The notes under the pieces are model-generated. The model ran no database searches and had not been told where the DNA came from. It worked only from the letters and a program-made list of their open reading frames with translations. A stretch of 36,513 nucleotides of DNA. It comes from Paracoccaceae bacterium. Its GTDB lineage: Bacteria; Pseudomonadota; Alphaproteobacteria; Rhodobacterales; Rhodobacteraceae. Below, piece after piece: positions 13,172 through 21,564 of this stretch (the stretch's first letter is position 1; each line of letters begins with the position of its first letter). The position numbers and the translations under genes were made by a program. The stretch lies in contig JANQPC010000095.1 in the NCBI GenBank assembly GCA_028285485.1, positions 1 through 36,513 of the forward strand, in the 5' to 3' direction.

Positions 13172-15379
13172 CTACTCGCCGGCGATCCGCGCCTCGGGGT
13201 TGAACCGCGTCTCTGGCGTGATCGTGAACTGCCCGCGCTTCAGCTTCTGGATCTTGCCCTGCCGCAGGAGCTGGCCGAAGGAGCGCAGGCCCGCCTCGCG
13301 GGTATAGCTGTCGCGCTCATAACTCGCGATCCGGCGCATGAGCTGGGGGCGCGAGAAGTGCTTCTGCCCCTCCACGAAGGCCGAGTAGGCCGCGGCGGCT
13401 TCCAAGAGATCGGGAAGCTCGGTGGCGTTCATCTGCTTGGCAAAATCGGCAAAGCTCAGATCTTCGCCCGCCTCGGCCTGCATCCGCAAGGTTTCGGTGT
13501 TTACGCGGCGCGGCTGAACCGCCGCGCGAGGCGCTTGCTCTTCCACATCGCCATCAACGCGCTGTTCTGAAACAAGCATCAGCGGGGCGGGGCGCTCTTC
13601 CAGCGGGGTGGGGCGCGCGCGCGCCTCGCTGCCCGCACGCGGCTCGCTTGGGCGCCGGGGGCGCACCACTTTCGCGAGGTCTTCGCGGTATTGGCTTTGC
13701 TCCTGCTCTTCCTCTTCTTCCCGTGCCTTTCCGGTTTTCACCAGCCGGTCGGCCTTGGTTGCCGCAACCGCGGCCTTGAGGTGGGCAATGGCCGAACGGC
13801 GCCGGCTGCCCTCATCATCGGCAAGCTTTGAATTGGTTTCTTCAAGGATCCGGTCGAACGCCGCAGCGCCCGCGTCATCGGGCTTGAGCGCTTCGTCTTC
13901 CGCCTCGTCTTGGGCAAGCTCCGCATCTTCCGCACCGATCGCTTCCTCGGCGGTGAAATCCGCTTCGGCAGCTTCGCCCAGCGCCTCGGGCGCAAAGGGC
14001 TCCTCGGCCGCAATCGGCTCAAGATCCTCGGCGGCGTGGATCCGTTCGAGCTCCAGGTCCAGATCGTCGAGCGGATCCTGTTCCTCGCTCGCGGCAAGCT
14101 CTGTCACGGCGTCTGCGGGCTCTTCGGGCTCCAAAGCGGCTTCGAAGGCGGTCTCTGCATCCGGTGCGGCGTCGCCAAACGTCTCCGCCTCATCCCGCGC
14201 CTCGGCGATGGCTGCGAGGATGCTCTCATCCCCCTCGCCATCGCTCTCGATTTGGGCGTCTTCGGTTTCGACCCCCTCGGTTTCAGCCTCCTCGGTTTCA
14301 GCGGCTTCCGCTTGCGGGCCGCCGTCGCCGGCAGGCGCGGCATCCATCAGCGCGCGCTTCAGTTTGACGATGCGTGAGGTAAGCCCGCTGGCGGCGGCGG
14401 GCGCTGGCTCTTCTTCACTGTCGGGCGTGTCTTCGGCATTGATCGCATCGAGGGCGGCGGCCACGGCCACCTCATCGCTGTCAATCTCTTCCTGATCCTC
14501 GATCGCGCCCGGCTCTTCCTCTTCCACCGGAGCGGCGAGGGTTTCCTCAAAGTCGTCTTCGCTGGCTTCGGGGAGGGCGGCTCCCTCAAAGGCTTCGGCT
14601 TCCGCGTCGGCATCCTCTGCAAAGGCTTCGCCTTCGAAGTCCTCGGCATCATCGGCAATGAACGCATCGGCCATATCCGGCGCGGCGAGGGGCTCGGGCT
14701 CTTCCGCTTCGCCTTCGTCATCCGTGGCGGGCGCGTCTTCTTCCGCGGTCTCGTCTTCGGCCGCCGCAACGGGCGCGTCCGCAACCGGCTCTTCGGCGGC
14801 TGCCGCGCCAAGCTCGGCCTCGATATCATCGATCGTGGCAATTTCGTCTTCGGGGGAGACATCCTGGAACGCCTCAGAGATATCGCCCGAAAAGTAGCTG
14901 TCTTGGAGCGGGGTCTCGAAGGCATCGTCTTCGGCCACGGATGCGTCCACCGGGGCGGCCCGGTTCTGCGCCACTACCGCGCGAATGCGGCTGAGCTTCG
15001 CGGCAACGCTGCCATCGGCGTCGTCGATATCCTCAACCTCAACCTCAGCCACAGGGTCTGCCGAAGCGACAGGCTCCGCAGGCGGCTGAACGGCGGCAGG
15101 TTCCGGCGCAAGAGCGGCCTCACGCTCCGTCTGGCGAAGCACGATGCCATCGTCTTCCACCCGCGCCTCAACGCGGCGCTGAACTTCGCGCTCGGCAATA
15201 CGGTGCAGCATCTCAGCATCCGGGGTGGGAGGTTCCGCCCCGAAGTACCGATCATCCGCCGCAAGATCCCGGAAATACTCGGCGATCGACTTCATCGTCG
15301 AGAAGGGATCGTCGAATCCCTCAAGCGTGCACGAGAACGTGCCGTAGGACACCGTTAGGATCTTACTCGAACCTACCAT
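13172..15379 (-). CDS. Large acidic protein with conserved-looking ends, function unknown
   Basis: 735 residues from ATG 15379 (GGGGGAGAAAG upstream, at a slightly long distance; an earlier in-frame ATG at 15463 would lie in the divergent promoter). Three parts are visible: an ordered-looking N-terminus (1-about 85, with Lys-Ile-Leu-Thr-Val-Ser-Tyr-Gly-Thr-Phe-Ser-Cys and a Phe-Asp-Asp-Pro-Phe segment); a very acidic Glu/Ala/Asp/Pro-rich middle of over 400 residues with short runs such as Glu-Glu-Pro and Ala-Glu-Glu, surely disordered; and a C-terminus (about 625-735) predicted helical, ending in a basic winged-helix-like segment (Lys-Ile-Gln-Lys-Leu-Lys-Arg-Gly). No signal peptide or membrane helix. 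I recall similar uncharacterised proteins in Rhodobacteraceae. It is convergent with phaP. Confidence 0.85.
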   Translation of the reverse strand: MVGSSKILTVSYGTFSCTLEGFDDPFSTMKSIAEYFRDLAADDRYFGAEPPTPDAEMLHRIAEREVQRRVEARVEDDGIVLRQTEREAALAPEPAAVQPPAEPVASADPVAEVEVEDIDDADGSVAAKLSRIRAVVAQNRAAPVDASVAEDDAFETPLQDSYFSGDISEAFQDVSPEDEIATIDDIEAELGAAAAEEPVADAPVAAAEDETAEEDAPATDDEGEAEEPEPLAAPDMADAFIADDAEDFEGEAFAEDADAEAEAFEGAALPEASEDDFEETLAAPVEEEEPGAIEDQEEIDSDEVAVAAALDAINAEDTPDSEEEPAPAAASGLTSRIVKLKRALMDAAPAGDGGPQAEAAETEEAETEGVETEDAQIESDGEGDESILAAIAEARDEAETFGDAAPDAETAFEAALEPEEPADAVTELAASEEQDPLDDLDLELERIHAAEDLEPIAAEEPFAPEALGEAAEADFTAEEAIGAEDAELAQDEAEDEALKPDDAGAAAFDRILEETNSKLADDEGSRRRSAIAHLKAAVAATKADRLVKTGKAREEEEEQEQSQYREDLAKVVRPRRPSEPRAGSEARARPTPLEERPAPLMLVSEQRVDGDVEEQAPRAAVQPRRVNTETLRMQAEAGEDLSFADFAKQMNATELPDLLEAAAAYSAFVEGQKHFSRPQLMRRIASYERDSYTREAGLRSFGQLLRQGKIQKLKRGQFTITPETRFNPEARIAGE

Positions 15380-15433
15380 AGCGTTCTGCTTTCTCCCCCG
15401 ATCCAGCAGGCATTCGTTTACCGTGAAGTGCCT

Positions 15434-15463
15434 TTGAAATTGGAACAGACTGTGGCATTTCAA
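15434..15463. repeat. Inverted repeat TTGAAAT-N16-ATTTCAA in the divergent gap
   Basis: Perfect seven-base arms at 15434-15440 and 15457-15463 between the divergent acidic-protein and thiamine pyrophosphokinase genes. Each arm contains TTGAAA, which could act as a -35 element on either strand, but no good -10 follows at 17 bases. It may be a regulator site or chance. Confidence 0.3.
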
Positions 15464-15528
15464 TGGATTTATTCGGGGGCCGATACTGGTCTGTTTCCGG
15501 CGCTAATACAAATCATCAAAAGGTTTCC

Positions 15529-16182
15529 ATGATCATTACTTCGAAGGGAGCGGTTACGCTGCTGGGCGCCAGCAAGGTTAGGCGGCATGATCTTGAGGAA
15601 TCCTTGAGGCTTGCGCCCTGCCTTGTGGCGGCCGATGGCGGGGCGGCAACGGCGCTTGCGCAGAACTGCACGCCTGAGGCCGTGATCGGAGATTTTGACT
15701 CGCTTCCCGAGGCGGTGCGCGGGGCCCTGCCACAATCGAAGCTGCACCCGATCTCCGAACAGGAGACGACCGATTTTGAAAAGTGCCTCAGCGCGATTTC
15801 GGCTCCGCTGATCCTGGCGCTGGGCTTTACGGGCCGGAGGCTGGATCACGAGCTTGCCGTCTATAACGGCCTCGCCAAGTACCCCGCCCAACGCTGCATC
15901 GTTCTGGGCAGCCAGGATATCGTTTTTCTGGTGCCATCGAGGCTTGCCATCGATCTGCCGGAAGGCAGCCGGTTTTCGCTGTTTCCGCTAAGCGCGGTCA
16001 CAGGCCGGTCAACGGGCCTTGCCTGGCCCATCGACGGGCTTGATTTCGCGCCTGCAGGGCGGATCGGAACATCCAACCGCGTGGTGGGGCCCGTCACGCT
16101 TGAAATGGATGGCACGGGCATGCTGGCAATCCTGCCGCGGATGGCGCTGGGTGAGGCGATGCGGGCGTTGCGCAGAACTTAA
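15529..16182 (+). CDS. Thiamine pyrophosphokinase (thiamine diphosphokinase)
   Basis: 217 residues from ATG 15529, preceded by AAAAGG six bases upstream; an in-frame ATG at 15463 would add 22 unconserved residues. Family motifs are Ala-Asp-Gly-Gly-Ala (35-39), Gly-Asp-Phe-Asp-Ser (54-58, metal/ATP), Thr-Asp-Phe-Glu-Lys-Cys-Leu (81-87) and Thr-Gly-Arg-Arg-Leu-Asp-His (101-107). It transfers pyrophosphate from ATP to thiamine, giving thiamine diphosphate, in the cytoplasm. No TPP riboswitch was recognised upstream, consistent with a constitutive salvage enzyme. Its TAA stop overlaps the TAA of the convergent dacB by four bases. Confidence 0.92.
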   Translation: MIITSKGAVTLLGASKVRRHDLEESLRLAPCLVAADGGAATALAQNCTPEAVIGDFDSLPEAVRGALPQSKLHPISEQETTDFEKCLSAISAPLILALGFTGRRLDHELAVYNGLAKYPAQRCIVLGSQDIVFLVPSRLAIDLPEGSRFSLFPLSAVTGRSTGLAWPIDGLDFAPAGRIGTSNRVVGPVTLEMDGTGMLAILPRMALGEAMRALRRT

Positions 16183-17633
16183 GCCGCCAGCGAGGCCCAG
16201 CGCGCGATCAGATCCTGCTGCATCCCGCGCGAACGGCGCGCCCAGGGCCGCGATCCGGGCGGGCGCTCGCGCAAGGCAACCTCCACCGCATCGCGGCGCG
16301 CCAGATCGCCGGTGAAGATCGCGAAAACCAGATCGCGCCCGCGCGGAACATCGATGTAACCTGCCAGCCCGCTTACAAAATTCAGCGTTCCCGTCTTCGC
16401 CTTCACCCCGGGAATGTTCGATCGGAAATCGCGCAAAAGCGGCTTCAGCCGGTCGCCCCGTTCCCGCGCGTTGAGCAGGATGCGCACCATATCTTCGGCG
16501 CTCACGCGGGAGCCGTAGCCAAGGCCCGAATGATCCACAAACCCCGTGGCCCGGGTGCCGCAGACATCGCCCAGCCAACGGTTCATCTCGCGCGCCGAGC
16601 GGATCAGGCTCGCCGGCCGCACCCCGCCGGCCATCGAGGCCGTCAGCCCCACGGTTTCGGCTGTGAGGTTTGTTGAATAGCGCAGCATCCCGGTGAGCAT
16701 CTCGTCAAGCGGCCTGCTCGCATGGGTCACGAGCACCTCGCCCGTGGCCGGGCCCGCTACGTTGGGGCCGGGCTTCAGGACCAGGCCATGGGATCGGGCG
16801 ATGGTGAGGGAGACGTCGCGAATATAGGCCTCGGGGCGGCTGATCGGCAGCCAGCGCGCGCCGTCATTGCCAAGCGCGCGTTGCGCCACGGTCCAGCGAT
16901 CTGCCTCCGGCGCCTTTTCATAGGTGTAAACGGGGCTGCGGCGATCTTCGAGCGCCATGGTGGCCACGCTCACGGCGGGCCGGTAGCGCAACGCGCGTGC
17001 CTGCATCGTGATATCGTAGCCGTCTTTCGCCTTCGTCCATTCAAAATGCACGCGGTTGAAGTTCAGGTTCAGGCCGGAGATCGCAGGGTTGTAAGCCACT
17101 TGCACGGGCTGATCTGGATCGATCCACGGCAGGGCGGGCAGGGCATCGGGCTTGATGCGAAACTGGCCGGCAACCGCGTGTACGCCCGCTTCCTTCAGCG
17201 CCTTGAACATATCGCCCAGATCATCGGAATCGAAGGTCGGGTCGCCTGAGCCCTCAAGCACCAGATCGCCCTCGATCCGGCCATTCGTCACGGGCCCCGT
17301 GGCCCGCAGCCGCGTTTCAAAGCGGAAGCCGGGCCCGAGCCGCTCAAGCGCATAGTAGGCGGTTGCCGCCTTTGCCACCGAGGCGGGCGGCAACCGCGCC
17401 TCGCGATTGTATCTTTCGATAAATTCGCCGGTCTCGGCATCGGCCACGGCAAAGGTAACGGCGCCCCCCAGCCCGGCCTTCTCGATCAACCCGGCAAAGG
17501 CAGCCGGTTCCTCGGCCTTTTCCCCGCGGGGCATTGGCCGTGGAACACGCAGCGGCGCGCCCGCCATGGCAGGTGTAGCAGCGCTCGCAAGCAGCCCCTG
17601 CAGGACCCAGCGCCTGCGAAACCCTTCCGACAT
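16179..17633 (-). CDS. dacB: D-alanyl-D-alanine carboxypeptidase/endopeptidase (PBP4, DacB type)
   Basis: 484 residues, the normal size. Residues 1-25 form a signal peptide with a twin-arginine-like Arg-Arg-Trp-Val-Leu and Ala-Met-Ala cleavage site, so export to the periplasm, perhaps via Tat, is likely. Penicillin-binding motifs are Ser85-Val-Ala-Lys88, Ser320-Thr-Asn322 and Lys413-Thr-Gly415, in order. The long insert between motifs 1 and 2 (about 105-310) is typical of class C PBP4. It trims or cleaves peptidoglycan cross-links. No strong ribosome site is seen before ATG 17633. Transcribed away from the EamA gene and convergent with the thiamine pyrophosphokinase gene. Confidence 0.94.
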   Translation of the reverse strand: MSEGFRRRWVLQGLLASAATPAMAGAPLRVPRPMPRGEKAEEPAAFAGLIEKAGLGGAVTFAVADAETGEFIERYNREARLPPASVAKAATAYYALERLGPGFRFETRLRATGPVTNGRIEGDLVLEGSGDPTFDSDDLGDMFKALKEAGVHAVAGQFRIKPDALPALPWIDPDQPVQVAYNPAISGLNLNFNRVHFEWTKAKDGYDITMQARALRYRPAVSVATMALEDRRSPVYTYEKAPEADRWTVAQRALGNDGARWLPISRPEAYIRDVSLTIARSHGLVLKPGPNVAGPATGEVLVTHASRPLDEMLTGMLRYSTNLTAETVGLTASMAGGVRPASLIRSAREMNRWLGDVCGTRATGFVDHSGLGYGSRVSAEDMVRILLNARERGDRLKPLLRDFRSNIPGVKAKTGTLNFVSGLAGYIDVPRGRDLVFAIFTGDLARRDAVEVALRERPPGSRPWARRSRGMQQDLIARWASLAA

Positions 17634-17710
17634 GCGGCGGAGTTAAACCCCGCGGCTCGCGCCGATCAACCCTCATCTGCGTTCAATTGACGATGTGTGG
17701 CCTCACAGTT

Positions 17711-18556
17711 ATGGCACCGCCGATGCTTCGCGCCGCACTGATGATGATCCTGGGCATGGCCCTCATTCCCTTGGGTGACAGCGCGGGCAAGGCGCTGGTG
17801 GATTCGCGCGATGTCGCGCCGATTTTTGTGGCGTGGACGAGATTTGCCCTCGGCGCGCTCATGTTGCTGCCCTTTCTCGGATCTGCGGCGTTCGAGCCGC
17901 GCCATCTTGCTGATCCGCGGATCATTTTCCGGGGCCTTCTGATCGTGGGCGGCATCATGTCGATTCTCACAAGCTTGCAGACAGAGCCGTTGCCGAACGT
18001 TTTCGCCGCCTTCTTCGTTGGCCCCATCGTGGCCTATGTGCTTTCGATCTGGCTTCTGGGCGAAACCGCGAATCCGGCGCGCACCGCGCTGCTGGCGGTG
18101 GGGTTTTGCGGCGTGCTGCTTGTGGTCCGGCCCGGCTTTGGGATGACCCCGGGCCTGGCGCTCGCCCTGCTCGCAGGTGCGTTCTACGGCAGCTACCTTA
18201 CGGCAAGCCGCTGGCTTGCCGGGGTCGCCACCGCCCGCACGCTGCTCTTCACGCAGCTCGTTGTGGGTGCCGTTGTGCTGGCGCCTTTTGCCATCGGCGC
18301 GATCCCTGCGATCGATTGGGCGGTGCTGGCGCTGCTTGCGGCGAGTGCGGCGGCCTCGCTTGCGGGCAATCTGCTGCTGGTGATGGCGCATCGGCGCGCC
18401 CCGGCCTCTCGCCTTGCGCCATTCGTCTACTTCCAGCTTGTGGCCGCCACGGCCTTTGGCTGGATGTTCTTCGGCGATCTGCCCGATGCGATTGCGTTCG
18501 CGGGCCTTGCGCTTCTTATGGCCACGGGCTTTGCCACGCTCGCCCTTCGCCGCTAG
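17711..18556 (+). CDS. EamA/DMT-family inner-membrane transporter
   Basis: About 281 residues from ATG 17711; alternatives are TTG 17687, ATG 17693 and ATG 17723, and no ribosome site decides, though relatives usually begin near Met-Leu-Arg-Ala (17723). Roughly ten hydrophobic helices form two EamA repeats (first half about 5-140, second about 145-275). Gly-Asp-Ser-Ala-Gly-Lys near the start and a Pro-x-x-Ala-x-x-Phe-x-Gly-Pro segment fit the family, which exports or exchanges amino acids, nucleosides or other metabolites. Substrate not inferable. Divergent from dacB. Its TAG stop overlaps the nadD stop by four bases. Confidence 0.88.
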   Translation: MAPPMLRAALMMILGMALIPLGDSAGKALVDSRDVAPIFVAWTRFALGALMLLPFLGSAAFEPRHLADPRIIFRGLLIVGGIMSILTSLQTEPLPNVFAAFFVGPIVAYVLSIWLLGETANPARTALLAVGFCGVLLVVRPGFGMTPGLALALLAGAFYGSYLTASRWLAGVATARTLLFTQLVVGAVVLAPFAIGAIPAIDWAVLALLAASAAASLAGNLLLVMAHRRAPASRLAPFVYFQLVAATAFGWMFFGDLPDAIAFAGLALLMATGFATLALRR

Positions 18557-19155
18557 CGCCAATCGCCCCGGGCGCGGATCTCGGTTGAAGACGAGCCGTC
18601 AAGCGGCACGTTCACAAAGCACCAGCGCGGGGGCGTAGCGCCCGCAAGCCGCGCCGCCTCCCGCCCCCGCAGGCGGTAGCGTTCGAACCGGGCGGCGGCG
18701 GGGGAGGTGCGGGCCGCGATCCGCTGCCCGGGCCGGGCGATCACGCCAACGGGCACATGCGCCATGATCGATTGCCAGCGATCCCAGCGGTGAAAGCTTG
18801 CCAGATTATCAGCCCCCATCAGCCACACGAAGCGCACGGCCGGGTAGGCGCGTTGCAGCCGCTCCAGCGTTTCGGCGGTGTAACGGGTGCCAAGCGCGCG
18901 TTCGAGATCGGTGATCACCACCCGCGGGTGATCCATGATCGCGCGTGCCGCAGCGAGCCTCTGCGCCAGGGGCGCGGGCCCGTGGGCCTTCAGCGGGTTG
19001 CCGGGCGTGACAAGCCACCAAACTCGATCAAGCCCGAAGCGCTTCAGCGCTTCCCGCGTGAGATGGGCGTGCCCCTGATGCGGCGGATCGAACGAACCGC
19101 CCAAAAGGCCAACGGTCATCCCCGGCCGCGCGATGGGCCACCCCGCCTTCTTCAT
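18553..19155 (-). CDS. nadD: Nicotinate-nucleotide adenylyltransferase NadD
   Basis: 200 residues, usual for NadD. The nucleotidyltransferase signature Gly-Gly-Ser-Phe-Asp-Pro-Pro-His-x-Gly-His lies at 19-29, and the C-terminal Ser-Ser-Ser-Thr-Glu-Ile-Arg (near 188-194) matches the second ATP-binding motif. It converts nicotinate mononucleotide plus ATP to deamido-NAD in NAD synthesis. Start ATG 19155 follows a GGAGGAGAG site; the extended N-terminus before the motif is normal in Rhodobacterales. The gene follows sdaA in the same direction after 80 bases and may be co-transcribed. rsfS, a frequent partner, is absent here. Confidence 0.95.
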   Translation of the reverse strand: MKKAGWPIARPGMTVGLLGGSFDPPHQGHAHLTREALKRFGLDRVWWLVTPGNPLKAHGPAPLAQRLAAARAIMDHPRVVITDLERALGTRYTAETLERLQRAYPAVRFVWLMGADNLASFHRWDRWQSIMAHVPVGVIARPGQRIAARTSPAAARFERYRLRGREAARLAGATPPRWCFVNVPLDGSSSTEIRARGDWR

Positions 19156-19235
19156 GCCCGCCTCGCTCTCCTCCCGCGCGCCCTTGGGTGTAACACGCGC
19201 GGCGCAGGGTGCAATCGGGCCTCAGCAGGACGGGC

Positions 19236-20609
19236 TCAGCAGTTGGGGATATTCACCGCCAGCCCGCCCAGCGAGGTTTCCTTGTATTTGTGGCTCATGT
19301 CCTCGCCCGTCTGCCGCATCGTTTCGATACAGGCGTCAAGCGGCACGAGATGGGTGCCATCCCCGCGCAGGGAAAGCGATGCGGCGGAGACGGCCTTGAT
19401 CGCGCCCAGCCCGTTGCGTTCGATGCAAGGCACCTGCACGAGCCCCTTCGCAGGGTCGCAGGTCATGCCAAGGTGGTGCTCAAGCGCGATCTCGGCGGCG
19501 TTTTCCACCTGCTCGGGCGTGCCGCCGAGAACGGCGCAAAGCCCCGCCGCCGCCATGGCGCTTGCCGATCCAACCTCGGCCTGGCAGCCGCATTCGGCGC
19601 CCGAGATCGAGGCGTTGTGTTTCACCAGCCCCCCGATCGCGGCGGCGGTCAGCAGAAACTCGTCGATCCGCGCTGGCGAGGCATCAGGAACGTGATCAAG
19701 CCAGTAGCGGATCGTGGCCGGCACCACGCCGGCCGCCCCGTTGGTGGGCGCAGTCACCACCTGGCCCCCCGCGGCGTTTTCCTCGTTCACCGCCATGGCG
19801 TAGACGCTGATCCAATCATTGATCGTGTGCGGCGCGGTGAGGTTGCGCCCGCGTTCGGCCAGAAGCGCCTGGTGGATGCCATGGGCGCGGCGTTTCACGT
19901 TCAGCCCGCCGGGCAGGGTGCCATCGGTGGTGAGCCCCCGCTCGATGCAAGCGGCCATGACCTGCCAGAGTCGCTCAACCCCCTGTTGCAATGCGGTCTC
20001 GGAAAGGCGGGAGAGCTCATTGGCGCGCTTCAGCCCCGCGATGGATTTGCCCGTGGCCGCGCACATCTCCAGCATCTCGGCGGCGGATTTGAACGGGTGC
20101 GGCACCGGCGGGCCATCATCGGTATCTGCGCCGCGGGCCAGCTCATCCGCTGTCATCACAAACCCGCCGCCGACGGAATAGTAGGTCTCCTGTAGGATCA
20201 CGTCGCCCTGCGCATCGCGGGCCAAAAGCACCATGCCATTGGCATGGCCGGGCAGGGGCGCATCGTAATCGAACACGAGATCGGCCTTGGGATCGAATGC
20301 CATCTCCGGCAGGCCCCGGGGCCCAAGCCGGCGCGATTGCGATATCGCGGCTAACACCGCCTCGGCGGCGCGCGCATCATAGTGTTCGGGCTCAAACCCG
20401 GCGAGGCCGAGGATCACCGCGCGGTCGGTTGCGTGGCCCACACCGGTGAAGGCCAGCGAGCCGTGCAGGCGCGCGCCAAGCCTATGGGCGGTGAAGGGCG
20501 AGGCGCGCAGGGTTTCGAGAAACCGCGCCGCCGCCACCATGGGCCCCATCGTATGCGAGGATGAGGGGCCGATCCCCACCTTGAACATCTCGAAGACAGA
20601 CAGAAACAC
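19236..20609 (-). CDS. sdaA: L-serine ammonia-lyase (iron-sulfur L-serine dehydratase)
   Basis: 457 residues, single-chain type II enzyme converting L-serine to pyruvate and ammonia. The N-terminus has [10 protein letters not shown] (14-23). Cluster cysteines are Cys342, Cys384 and Cys395. The protein ends in Cys457, matching the C-terminal cysteine that occupies the active site in the Legionella enzyme (known from its structure). GTG 20609 is the start: it begins at the conserved Phe-Leu-Ser-Val-Phe-Glu-Met-Phe, and a perfect AGGAGG lies nine bases upstream. The longer open frame upstream is not conserved. Divergent from rpiA. Confidence 0.95.
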   Translation of the reverse strand: MFLSVFEMFKVGIGPSSSHTMGPMVAAARFLETLRASPFTAHRLGARLHGSLAFTGVGHATDRAVILGLAGFEPEHYDARAAEAVLAAISQSRRLGPRGLPEMAFDPKADLVFDYDAPLPGHANGMVLLARDAQGDVILQETYYSVGGGFVMTADELARGADTDDGPPVPHPFKSAAEMLEMCAATGKSIAGLKRANELSRLSETALQQGVERLWQVMAACIERGLTTDGTLPGGLNVKRRAHGIHQALLAERGRNLTAPHTINDWISVYAMAVNEENAAGGQVVTAPTNGAAGVVPATIRYWLDHVPDASPARIDEFLLTAAAIGGLVKHNASISGAECGCQAEVGSASAMAAAGLCAVLGGTPEQVENAAEIALEHHLGMTCDPAKGLVQVPCIERNGLGAIKAVSAASLSLRGDGTHLVPLDACIETMRQTGEDMSHKYKETSLGGLAVNIPNC

Positions 20610-20618
20610 GTGCGCACA

Positions 20619-20624
20619 CCTCCT
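20619..20624 (-). promoter_or_regulatory. Strong Shine-Dalgarno AGGAGG for the sdaA GTG start
   Basis: Perfect AGGAGG nine bases before GTG 20609 on the minus strand. It decides the start against the longer upstream frame. Confidence 0.8.
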
Positions 20625-20651
20625 GCCGCAGCTATCCGGCACTTGCGGCGG

Positions 20652-20675
20652 TGCGTCACTGCGAAAAGCGACGCA
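20652..20675. repeat. Inverted repeat TGCGTC-N12-GACGCA in the sdaA/rpiA gap
   Basis: Arms 20652-20657 and 20670-20675 are exact complements, 43 bases upstream of the sdaA start and about 97 bases before rpiA. A regulator site is possible; no confident promoter is visible on either side, although a TATAAG stands at 20739-20744. Confidence 0.3.
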
Positions 20676-20771
20676 TTGGTGCGCTACCGCGCAGCCCTCT
20701 CGCGCCGTTTGCCCCTCGCGCCGCCGGCAGCCGCGGCCTATAAGCGGCGCATCGCTGCCCGGAGCCCCCAG

Positions 20772-21560
20772 ATGTCGCAAAACCTCTCCCCCATCGATGC
20801 CGCCAAATTCGCCGCCGCCAAGCGCGCCTGCGATTATGTGGAAAGCGGAATGAAAGTGGGGCTTGGAACCGGCTCCACCGCCGCCTGGCTGGTGCGCTGC
20901 CTGGGCGAGATGGTGCGCGAGGATGGCTTGCAGATCACCGGCGTGCCCACCTCAAGCCGCACCGCAGAGCTTGCCCGCCAGGCGGGAATCGCGGTCACCA
21001 CGTTGGATGAGGCCAAGTGGCTCGATCTCACAATTGACGGGGCCGATGAGTTCGACGGTGAGCTGAACCTCATCAAGGGCGGCGGCGGCGCGCTCTTGCA
21101 AGAAAAGATCGTGGCCACGGCCTCGGATCAGATGATCGTGATCGCCGATACCTCGAAGCAGGTCGATGCGCTCGGCGCCTTCCCTCTGCCGGTCGAGATC
21201 GTGCGCTTTGGCTGGCAAACCACCAAGGCGCTGATCGAGGAAACGCTCGCCTCGCTGGATGTGATGGGCGATACCAGCACGCTGCGGGAAGATGGCGGCG
21301 CGCCCTTTATCACCGATGAGGGCAACTACATCCTCGATCTGCACCTCAACCGCTTGGGCAATGCGCGCCAGTTCGGGATCGTGATCAATCAGATCCCCGG
21401 TGTTGTCGAGAACGGACTGTTTATCGACATCTGCGATATCGTGGTGATCGGTCACCACGATGGGCGCGTGGAGGTGCGCGATATCAACGCCGGCACAACC
21501 GAGCAGGGCGTGGTGGATATCGTGGAAACCGAAAATCTCTTCTCCGATCTCGCGGAATAG
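20772..21560 (+). CDS. rpiA: Ribose-5-phosphate isomerase A
   Basis: 262 residues. RpiA motifs are Gly-Thr-Gly-Ser-Thr-Ala (32-37), Asp-Gly-Ala-Asp-Glu (89-93) and Lys-Gly-Gly-Gly-Gly-Ala-Leu (102-108). It interconverts ribose 5-phosphate and ribulose 5-phosphate in the pentose phosphate pathway. ATG 20772 is chosen over the longer open frame because homology begins there and GGAGC stands six bases upstream. It is followed four bases later by gor, so the two are almost certainly one operon; the pentose phosphate pathway supplies NADPH for glutathione reduction, a sensible link. Confidence 0.97.
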   Translation: MSQNLSPIDAAKFAAAKRACDYVESGMKVGLGTGSTAAWLVRCLGEMVREDGLQITGVPTSSRTAELARQAGIAVTTLDEAKWLDLTIDGADEFDGELNLIKGGGGALLQEKIVATASDQMIVIADTSKQVDALGAFPLPVEIVRFGWQTTKALIEETLASLDVMGDTSTLREDGGAPFITDEGNYILDLHLNRLGNARQFGIVINQIPGVVENGLFIDICDIVVIGHHDGRVEVRDINAGTTEQGVVDIVETENLFSDLAE

Positions 21561-21564
21561 GCAC

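Noticed and set aside
13608-14495. Plus-strand open frame very rich in Ser/Ala opposite the acidic protein
   Set aside because: It is the complement of Glu/Ala-rich codons; low complexity is inherited from the real minus-strand gene.
15380-15528. TPP riboswitch before thiamine pyrophosphokinase
   Set aside because: No conserved THI-box elements were found in the leader; such kinases are often not riboswitch-controlled.
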